The position numbers were made by a program, and so were the translations under genes. 44,461 bases of DNA from positions 1 through 44,461 of the forward strand of contig NZ_JAAGLU010000054.1 of NCBI RefSeq assembly GCF_010550245.1. The letters are read 5' to 3'. The stretch comes from Streptomyces sp. SID12501. Its GTDB lineage: Bacteria; Actinomycetota; Actinomycetes; Streptomycetales; Streptomycetaceae. Below, piece by piece: positions 16,242 to 22,602 of this stretch (its first letter is position 1; the number at the start of each line of letters is the position of its first letter). The notes beneath the pieces are model-generated. The model saw only the letters and a program-made list of their open reading frames with translations, was not told the DNA's origin and did no database searches.

Positions 16242-17197
16242 GGGTTCTACTGATCGGAGCCAACGGCTATCTCGGCCGCTTCGTCGCCGACCGACTGCTC
16301 GCCGACCCTGCCGTGCAGCTCACCGTCCTCGGCCGCGGCGACGACGCCGACGTCCGTTTCGACCTCGCGTCCGGCAGCCCCGGCGCACTCACCCGCTTCC
16401 TCGACGCCGTCCACCCCGGAGTCGTCGTCAACTGTGCGGGCGCCACCCGCGGCGGGGCCCGCGAACTCACCCGCCACAACACGGTCGCCGTCGCCACCGT
16501 CTGCGAGGCCCTGCGGCGCAGCGGCTGCGGCGCCCGTCTGGTCCAGCTCGGCTGCGGCGCCGAGTACGGCCCCAGCCAGCCCGGTTCCTCCACGGCCGAG
16601 GACGCCGTCCCCCGCCCCGGCGGCCCGTACGGTGTCAGCAAACTCGCCGCCACCGAACTGGTCCTCGGCTCCGGCCTCGACGCCGTCGTCCTGCGCGTCT
16701 TCTCGCCGGCCGGGCCCGGCACGCCCGCCGGCTCCCCGCTCGGCCGCCTCGCCGAGGCGATGCGCCGCGCGATGCAGTCCGGCGACGGCGAGCTCAAGCT
16801 CGGCGGCCTGGGCGCGCAGCGCGACTTCATCGACGTACGGGACGTGGCACGGGCCGTCCACGCCGCCTCGCTCTCGGCCGCGCAGGGCGTCATCAACATC
16901 GGCTCCGGCCGCGCCGTGCGCCTGCGCGACGCCGCCTCCGTCCTCGCCCGCGTGGCCGGATACGGCGGCGCGCTGCACGAACTCGACGGCCCGCCCGGCC
17001 CTCTGAGGGCGTCCATCGGCCACCCCCGCTCCGATCCGGACCACGCGCCTCCGGCCGCGTACCCGTACCCGGACGGCTGCGGCAGCTGGCAGCAGGCCGA
17101 TGTACGCACCGCACGCGACCGGCTCGGCTGGCGGCCCCGGATCAATCTGGAGGAGTCCCTCGCCGACATCTGGATGGAGGCGGCATGCCGCATCTGA
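16238..17197 (+). CDS. NAD-dependent epimerase/dehydratase (extended SDR)
   Basis: 319-aa nucleotide-sugar SDR enzyme. It has the NAD-binding GANGYLG (8-14), a strand/loop ending in D, the catalytic Y-x-x-x-K as YGVSK, and the preceding LGCGAEYG region where the usual Ser/Thr sits. The C-terminal substrate domain includes RDFIDVRDVARAVH and the typical ending LGWRPRINLEESLADIW. It should interconvert or modify an NDP-sugar such as UDP-GlcNAc/UDP-GalNAc, supplying the adjacent glycosyltransferase; the exact sugar is not determinable. It has its own GAGGGAG ribosome binding site and is also coupled to the mini-ORF. It overlaps the downstream hydrolase gene by 13 bp. Confidence 0.88.
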   Translation: MRVLLIGANGYLGRFVADRLLADPAVQLTVLGRGDDADVRFDLASGSPGALTRFLDAVHPGVVVNCAGATRGGARELTRHNTVAVATVCEALRRSGCGARLVQLGCGAEYGPSQPGSSTAEDAVPRPGGPYGVSKLAATELVLGSGLDAVVLRVFSPAGPGTPAGSPLGRLAEAMRRAMQSGDGELKLGGLGAQRDFIDVRDVARAVHAASLSAAQGVINIGSGRAVRLRDAASVLARVAGYGGALHELDGPPGPLRASIGHPRSDPDHAPPAAYPYPDGCGSWQQADVRTARDRLGWRPRINLEESLADIWMEAACRI

Positions 17198-17934
17198 CCA
17201 GTGCAAGGGCGGGCACCGCGAGCACCGGCGTACGCACCGGCTTCGGGATTCCGGGCTTCGCGCACCCCCTCGTCGCCCCGGCCGAGTGGGGCGAACTCAC
17301 CCGCCCGGGCACGCCTCTGCACTGGGTCGTCCTCAACGTCGCCGACGGCCCGGGCAGCCGCCCCGATCCGCACTGCCTGGAGGCCGTCGGCCGCCTGCGC
17401 AACGCGGGTGTCCGTGTCCTCGGCCACCTCGACACCGCCCACGGGGCCCGTACGCACGGTGAACTGATCACCGAGGCGCAGCGGTACCGCGACTGGTACA
17501 AGGCGGACGGCTTCCTCCTGGACCGCTGCCCGACCGACCGCACCGCGCTTCCGGAGATCCGCCGCACGGTCGGCACGCTCCGCGAGGCGGACGGTGACGC
17601 GCACATCGTCCTGGGCCACGGCACCCATCCGCATCCGGACTACGCCGAGCACGCCGACCAGCTCGTCACGTTCTCCGGCCACTGGAGCGACTACCGCTGG
17701 TCGCAGGTGGCCGAGTGGACCGCCGACCATCCGCCCGAGCGTTTCTGCCACTTCGTGCACGGCCTGCCGCTCGGCCATCTCGACGAGGCGCTGCGCGTCG
17801 CCCGCTGGCAGGGCGCCGCCACGATCTACTTCACCGACCGTACGGATCGCGCTGGCCGCACCGACCCCTGGGAGACGATGCCCGGCTACTGGGACGAGAT
17901 CGTCTCGCGCCTCGGAACGGGTGTCTCGGAATGA
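17185..17934 (+). CDS. Spherulin-4 type glycoside hydrolase (GH135-like)
   Basis: 249-aa single-domain TIM-barrel-type protein. Segments match the spherulation-specific family 4 pattern: VVLNVADGPG near residue 50, GVRVLGHLDTAHGART near 75, and a strand ending ADGFLLDR where the family has a D-x-x-x-D acid pair. Known members include fungal Sph3, which cleaves galactosaminogalactan. No signal peptide is visible, so it may act inside the cell or leave by another route. It starts inside the end of the epimerase gene behind GGAGG. With the GT4 and epimerase it suggests synthesis and trimming of a GalNAc-containing polymer. The family call is from remembered motifs and should be tested. Confidence 0.75.
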   Translation: MPHLTSARAGTASTGVRTGFGIPGFAHPLVAPAEWGELTRPGTPLHWVVLNVADGPGSRPDPHCLEAVGRLRNAGVRVLGHLDTAHGARTHGELITEAQRYRDWYKADGFLLDRCPTDRTALPEIRRTVGTLREADGDAHIVLGHGTHPHPDYAEHADQLVTFSGHWSDYRWSQVAEWTADHPPERFCHFVHGLPLGHLDEALRVARWQGAATIYFTDRTDRAGRTDPWETMPGYWDEIVSRLGTGVSE

Positions 17935-17997
17935 AGAAGGGCGTGGCAGTGTTACGGGGAGAACAACTGTAGTGATTGACCGACCAACGGAGTCCCC

Positions 17998-19176
17998 GTG
18001 TCGCTGCCACCCCTGGTCGAGCCCGCTGGCGAGCTCACCGTAGACGAGGTCCGCAGGTACTCCCGCCACCTGATCATCCCCGATGTCGGGATGGACGGGC
18101 AGAAGCGGCTGAAGAACGCCAAGGTGCTCTGTGTGGGCGCCGGCGGCCTGGGCTCGCCGGCGCTGATGTACCTGGCCGCCGCGGGCGTGGGCACGCTCGG
18201 CATCGTGGAGTTCGACGAGGTCGACGAGTCGAACCTGCAGCGCCAGATCATCCACAGCCAGGCGGACATCGGCCGCTCCAAGGCCCAGTCGGCCCGCGAC
18301 TCGGTGCTTGGCATCAACCCGTACGTCAACGTGGTCCTTCACGAAGAGCGGCTCGAAGCCGAGAACGTGATGGAGATCTTCAGCCAGTACGACCTGATCG
18401 TCGACGGCACGGACAACTTCGCGACCCGCTACCTGGTCAACGACGCGGCCGTCCTGCTGAACAAGCCGTACGTGTGGGGTTCGATCTACCGCTTCGACGG
18501 ACAGGCCTCCGTCTTCTGGTCCGAGCACGGCCCCTGCTACCGCTGCCTCTACCCGGAGCCCCCGCCGCCGGGCATGGTTCCCTCCTGCGCCGAGGGCGGC
18601 GTCCTGGGCGTGCTGTGCGCGTCCATCGGCTCCATCCAGGTCAACGAGGCCATCAAGCTCCTCGCGGGCATCGGCGAGCCCCTCGTCGGCCGCCTGATGA
18701 TCTACGACGCCCTGGAGATGCAGTACCGCCAGGTCAAGGTTCGCAAGGACCCCGACTGCGCGGTCTGCGGCGAGAACCCGACCGTCACCGAGCTCATCGA
18801 CTACGAGGCCTTCTGCGGTGTCGTCTCCGAGGAGGCCCAGGAGGCGGCGGCCGGCTCGACGATCACTCCCAAGCAGCTCAAGGAGTGGATCGACGAGGGC
18901 GAGAACATCGAGATCATCGACGTCCGCGAGATCAACGAGTACGAGATCGTCTCGATCCCCGGCGCCAAGCTGATCCCGAAGAACGAGTTCCTCATGGGTA
19001 CCGCCCTGGCGACTCTCCCGCAGGACAAGAAGATCGTCCTGCACTGCAAGACGGGTGTCCGCAGCGCGGAGGTCCTCGCGGTCCTGAAGTCCGCCGGTTT
19101 CGCGGACGCGGTCCACGTCGGCGGCGGTGTGATCGGCTGGGTCCACCAGATCGAGCCGCACAAGCCGGTCTACTGA
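17998..19176 (+). CDS. moeZ: MoeZ, adenylyltransferase/sulfurtransferase
   Basis: 392-aa E1-like enzyme with C-terminal rhodanese. The ThiF/MoeB domain has the ATP-binding GAGGLG (about 47-52), the R-Q-I-I segment ESNLQRQIIHSQADIG, and two zinc CxxC pairs (CYRC near 180, CAVC near 254). The rhodanese domain runs from about 290 with the active-site loop HCKTGVRS and C350. It activates sulfur-carrier proteins at their C-terminus and passes sulfur to them, for molybdopterin and, in Streptomyces, for cysteine and thio-natural product synthesis. GTG 17998 has a CGGAG site. It lies 63 bp after the polysaccharide operon but belongs to the conserved block (Rv3206c-like). Confidence 0.96.
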   Translation: MSLPPLVEPAGELTVDEVRRYSRHLIIPDVGMDGQKRLKNAKVLCVGAGGLGSPALMYLAAAGVGTLGIVEFDEVDESNLQRQIIHSQADIGRSKAQSARDSVLGINPYVNVVLHEERLEAENVMEIFSQYDLIVDGTDNFATRYLVNDAAVLLNKPYVWGSIYRFDGQASVFWSEHGPCYRCLYPEPPPPGMVPSCAEGGVLGVLCASIGSIQVNEAIKLLAGIGEPLVGRLMIYDALEMQYRQVKVRKDPDCAVCGENPTVTELIDYEAFCGVVSEEAQEAAAGSTITPKQLKEWIDEGENIEIIDVREINEYEIVSIPGAKLIPKNEFLMGTALATLPQDKKIVLHCKTGVRSAEVLAVLKSAGFADAVHVGGGVIGWVHQIEPHKPVY

Positions 19177-19232
19177 CCCGCGGTTCACGCCACGGTCTGT
19201 CCCGTTCCTCTCGTTCCTCCTCCTGTTCGGCC

Positions 19233-19273
19233 GGCGGGGGTCTCGCGCACCACAGGTGCCCGGGGCCCCCGCC
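19233..19273. terminator. Shared hairpin between convergent moeZ and peptidase genes
   Basis: GGCGGGGG (19233-19240) pairs with CCCCCGCC (19266-19273), and inside it GCACC/GGTGC (19247-19251 with 19255-19259) forms a second stem. It sits in the 101-bp gap between two converging genes and could serve both. Confidence 0.6.
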
Positions 19274-19277
19274 GCCG

Positions 19278-20825
19278 TCATGAACAGACCTTGCCGTCCT
19301 TCGGCACCGTCCCGTCCAGCAGATACGCGTTCACCGTGGAGTCGACACAGCCGCTCCCACTGCCGTACGCCCCGTGCCCCTCGCCCTTCCAGGTCAGCAT
19401 CACGCCGACGCCCTTGCCCAGCTCGTCCGCCATCTTGCGCGTGCCCTCGTACGGTGTCGCCGGGTCCCCGGTGTTGCCGACCACGAGGACGGGCGCCGCG
19501 CCGGGCGCGCCGACCTCCGGTGTGTCGTACTGGCCGGCCACCGGCCAGTCGTGGCACCAGCCGGCCGTGTCCCAGCCCATGAACTCCCCGAAAACGGGCG
19601 AGATCTTCCGGAATTCGGGCAGCAGCTTCCTGGTCTGCGCCGCGGTCGGCCGCTGCTTGTCGTCCAAGCACGATATGACCCGTTGGGCATGTGTCGTCGT
19701 GCCGTAGTGGCCCGACGCGTCGCGGTCGTTGTAGCCGTCGGAGAGCGCCATCAGGTCCGATCCGTCGCCCTGCTCGGCCGCGTCCAGTGCGTTGGTCAGC
19801 GCCGGCCAGCTCTGCTTGCTGTACAGCGGCAGGACGACGCCGGTGACCGCCATGCCCTGGGTCAGCTTCCGCCCTGAGGACGTGGGCAGCGGCTCGGCGT
19901 CGATCCGCTTCAGCAGCGCCGCGATCTTCCGCGAACCCTGGTCCGGGTCCTGGCCCGTCGACTTCAGGTAGTCGTCGAGGGCGCGCTGGAAGCCCCGCGT
20001 CTGGTTCTTCGCGTGTCCCACCAGGTCGGCGCTCGGGTCGACGACGGCGTCGAGGATCAGCCGTCCCACGTTCTTCGGGAACAAGTGGGCGTACACACCG
20101 CCGAGTTCGGTGCCGTACGAAATGCCGAAGTAGTGCGTCTTCGCGTCGCCGAGGACCTGACGCATCAGGTCCATGTCGCGGGCGGAGTCGGTCGTCGAGA
20201 CATGCGCGAGGAGCTTTCCGGCGGACTTCTCGCAGCCCTTCCCGAAGTCGGCCGCGTCCTGGAAGTACGCCTTCTCCTCGGCTGCGTCGTCCGGCGTCGG
20301 GTCCACCGACTCGGCGGCCTCGATCTCCTTGTCGCTGCGGCAGCGCACGCCCTCGCTGGCCCCGACCCCGCGCGGGTCCCAGCTCACCAGGTCGTAGCGT
20401 TTGCGGAGTGCGGAGACCGTGCCGGCGTACGAGGGCATCACGGAGATGCCCGACTGGCCCGGTCCGCCGAAGTTGAACAGGAGGGACCCGATGCGGTTGC
20501 CTCCGGTGGCATTGGCGCGGATGAGCGCCAGGCCGATGGTCTCGCCGCCCGGTTTCGCGTAGTCCAGCGGCACCTTGAGCGTCGCGCACTGCCAGTCGCT
20601 GCCCGGCGTGGGGGAGTCCGACGTGCCCTCGCAGCGGCCCCAGCCGAGCTTCTGCGAGGTCAGCGAGGCGGGCAGCTCCGGCGAGGCCCGGGACGAGGAG
20701 GCCGCCGTTGAGGGCGTGGCGGCGCCGGACCCCTTGCCGTCACCGCTGCCGGATGTGTTGTCGCCGCAGCCGGCCACCAGCAACACGGCGGCGGCAGCGG
20801 CCGTCCAGCGTACGAAACGAGACAT
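19278..20825 (-). CDS. S33-family peptidase lipoprotein, paralog 1
   Basis: 515-aa secreted lipoprotein of the tripeptidyl/prolyl aminopeptidase alpha/beta hydrolase group (SlpD/SlpE-like). The signal peptide ends LLVAGC, lipidated at C20. The hydrolase part has the oxyanion-hole NFGGPGQSG, nucleophile GISYGTELG, acid in GNTGDPATPYEG and His in GEGHGAYGSG, so the triad is complete. It probably trims peptides outside the membrane. I chose ATG 20825 rather than GTG 20831 because the GGGGG site is too close to the GTG. It has its own promoter and lies just downstream of a closely similar paralog. Confidence 0.9.
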   Translation of the reverse strand: MSRFVRWTAAAAAVLLVAGCGDNTSGSGDGKGSGAATPSTAASSSRASPELPASLTSQKLGWGRCEGTSDSPTPGSDWQCATLKVPLDYAKPGGETIGLALIRANATGGNRIGSLLFNFGGPGQSGISVMPSYAGTVSALRKRYDLVSWDPRGVGASEGVRCRSDKEIEAAESVDPTPDDAAEEKAYFQDAADFGKGCEKSAGKLLAHVSTTDSARDMDLMRQVLGDAKTHYFGISYGTELGGVYAHLFPKNVGRLILDAVVDPSADLVGHAKNQTRGFQRALDDYLKSTGQDPDQGSRKIAALLKRIDAEPLPTSSGRKLTQGMAVTGVVLPLYSKQSWPALTNALDAAEQGDGSDLMALSDGYNDRDASGHYGTTTHAQRVISCLDDKQRPTAAQTRKLLPEFRKISPVFGEFMGWDTAGWCHDWPVAGQYDTPEVGAPGAAPVLVVGNTGDPATPYEGTRKMADELGKGVGVMLTWKGEGHGAYGSGSGCVDSTVNAYLLDGTVPKDGKVCS

Positions 20826-20879
20826 GTGCACTTCCCCCCTGCGAGCCGTCCGCTCGGATCAGCGGATGGCGTTCCGGCC

Positions 20880-20885
20880 ATATTA
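20880..20885 (-). promoter_or_regulatory. -10 element of the S33 paralog 1 gene
   Basis: On the minus strand TAATAT (plus 20880-20885) is a strong -10; the -35 (GATACA at an 18-nt spacer) is poor. The leader would be about 50 nt. A DnaA-box-like 9-mer lies 29 bp upstream. Confidence 0.5.
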
Positions 20886-20913
20886 GGCGGATCACGCCGA
20901 GGCTGTATCGGCC

Positions 20914-20922
20914 TGTGGATAA
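20914..20922 (-). promoter_or_regulatory. DnaA-box-like 9-mer
   Basis: The minus strand reads TTATCCACA, the E. coli consensus DnaA box, in the gap between the two S33 genes. A single isolated box is not an origin; it may bind DnaA as a regulator or be chance. Confidence 0.4.
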
Positions 20923-20941
20923 CGTTCTGACCTGCACTTTT

Positions 20942-22492
20942 CTAGGAGCATACGGTCCCCGTCGCCGGTACCTTCCCGTTCAGCAGATAGCCGTTCACCG
21001 CCGTGAGCACGCAACGGTTCCCGCTGTCGTACGCGCCGTGCCCCTGCCCCTTGTACGTCAGCTCGACGCCCACACCCTCACCCAGCGCACCCACCATTTT
21101 CCGCGCGCCCTCGTACGGCGTGGCAGGGTCGCCGGTGTTGCCGATGACGAGGATCGGCGCCGATCCGGTCGCGCCGACGTCGGGGTGGTCGGCGTCGCCC
21201 CGCACGGCCCAGTCGGTGCAGCTGACCATGGACCAGGCCAGGAAGTCGCCGAACAGGGGAGAGGCGGCGCGGAACTCGGGCAGCCTCGCCTCGACGTGCG
21301 CGACGGTGTAACGCGGCTTCTGGTCGGAGCAGTTGATGGCGATGTTCGCCGCGGTGATGTTGCTGTACTCGCCGTTCTGGTTGCGACCGTTCATCGAGTC
21401 GGACAGCAGCATCAGGAATTTGCCGTCACCCTCGTACGCCCGCTCAAGGCCCTCGGTGAGGTACGGCCAGAAGTCCTGTGAGTACAGCGCCTGCGCGATG
21501 CCGTTGGCCGCCGCGCTCTGGGTCAGCTCGCGCGGGAAGATGCCCGGGATCGGCTTGGCGTCGAGGTCCTTGAGGAGCTTGGCGATCCGGGTCTCGACAT
21601 CCTGCGCGGTGTCGCCGACCGGGCAGTCCTCGGTCTTGGAGGCGCAGTCCTCGGCGAAGTTGCCGAGCGCGAGCTGGAAGCCCTTGGCCTGTCCGAGCGA
21701 GCCCTGTTCGGGTGTCTGGGTGGGGTCGACGACCGCGTCGAAGACGGCACGGCCCACCTTCTTGGGGAACAGATGTGCGTAGACGCCGCCGAGTTCGGTG
21801 CCGTACGAGATGCCGAAGTAGTACAGCTTTTCGTCGCCGAGGACCTGGCGCATCAGATCCATGTCCCGGGCCGCGTCGGTGGTGCGTACACGGGGGAGCA
21901 CCCTTTTGGAGTTCTTCTCGCAGGCCGCGTTGAACTTCCGGGTGTTGCCCAGCAGCTCGGAGCGTTCGGCGGCGTCGTCGGGCGTCGCGTCCTGCTGGAA
22001 GTACGCGTCGAGCTGTTCGTCGTCCTCGCACCGCACACCGGCGCTGGCCCCGACCCCGCGCGGGTCGAAGCTCACCAGGTCGTAGCGCGTGCGCAGGGTC
22101 GTGTAGTCCGTGCCGAACGCGGGAAGCGTGGCGACTCCCGAGCCGCCGGGCCCGCCGAAGTTGAAGATCAGGGATCCGACGCGCTTGCTCGCGTCTCCAC
22201 TGGTCTTCGCCCGGATCAGCGCGAGTCCGATCGTCTCGCCTTTCGGCTCGGCCCAGTCCAGCGGTGCCTTCATGGTGGCGCATTGCCAGGTGTCGCCGCC
22301 CGGCAGCGGGGACGGCGCCTCGCCGCCGCCCTCCGACTCGGACGGCTCGGGACAGTCCCGCCAACTCAGCTTCTGGGCCGACGGATCCTCATCCGCGGAG
22401 CCGGAATCGTCGCTGCACCCCGACATCAGGGATGACAGCAGGAGGGCGCTGGCCGTCAGAGCAGCGGCACGCGGCCGGAAGGGGCTGGGCAT
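20942..22492 (-). CDS. S33-family peptidase lipoprotein, paralog 2
   Basis: 516-aa secreted lipoprotein paralogous to its neighbour. The signal peptide ends SLMSGC with C26 as the lipidation site. It repeats the same framework: WQCATMKAPLDWAEPKGETI, NFGGPGGSG, DPRGVGASAGVRC, GISYGTELGGVYAHLFPKKV, GNTGDPATPYEGARKM and GQGHGAYDSG, ending TGTVCS. The catalytic triad is intact. It differs by an extra cysteine pair (ASKTEDCPVG region). ATG 22492 is in frame; CAGGAT lies 6 nt before it, so the mRNA may be leaderless. Tandem duplication with divergence of specificity is the likely history. Confidence 0.9.
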   Translation of the reverse strand: MPSPFRPRAAALTASALLLSSLMSGCSDDSGSADEDPSAQKLSWRDCPEPSESEGGGEAPSPLPGGDTWQCATMKAPLDWAEPKGETIGLALIRAKTSGDASKRVGSLIFNFGGPGGSGVATLPAFGTDYTTLRTRYDLVSFDPRGVGASAGVRCEDDEQLDAYFQQDATPDDAAERSELLGNTRKFNAACEKNSKRVLPRVRTTDAARDMDLMRQVLGDEKLYYFGISYGTELGGVYAHLFPKKVGRAVFDAVVDPTQTPEQGSLGQAKGFQLALGNFAEDCASKTEDCPVGDTAQDVETRIAKLLKDLDAKPIPGIFPRELTQSAAANGIAQALYSQDFWPYLTEGLERAYEGDGKFLMLLSDSMNGRNQNGEYSNITAANIAINCSDQKPRYTVAHVEARLPEFRAASPLFGDFLAWSMVSCTDWAVRGDADHPDVGATGSAPILVIGNTGDPATPYEGARKMVGALGEGVGVELTYKGQGHGAYDSGNRCVLTAVNGYLLNGKVPATGTVCS

Positions 22493-22579
22493 GCCCCCAT
22501 CCTGCGGTCGTGCCCGGTGGGACGCTCGGGGCGCGAGCCGTACGAGGTACCGCGCACGCCCCGGGGAGCACCGGCACGA

Positions 22580-22602
22580 GGCTCCTCTCGCTAGAGGGAG
22601 CC
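22580..22602 (-). terminator. Weak hairpin over the flippase stop codon
   Basis: GGCTCC (22580-22585) and GGAGCC (22597-22602) pair, with the TAG stop of the flippase gene in the loop. No U-tract follows. It may separate this gene from the S33 pair. Confidence 0.3.

Noticed and set aside
17931..17972. 13-codon ORF MKKGVAVLRGEQL overlapping the hydrolase stop, with a TTA codon (possible bldA control).
   Set aside because: It has no good ribosome binding site and no sign of function beyond the overlap; the TTA may be chance.
16267..20589. A very long open frame on the minus strand antisense to the epimerase, hydrolase and moeZ genes.
   Set aside because: It is a by-product of GC-rich codon bias: composition is Arg/Ala/Gly/Asp-rich with no domain, while well-defined enzymes lie on the opposite strand.
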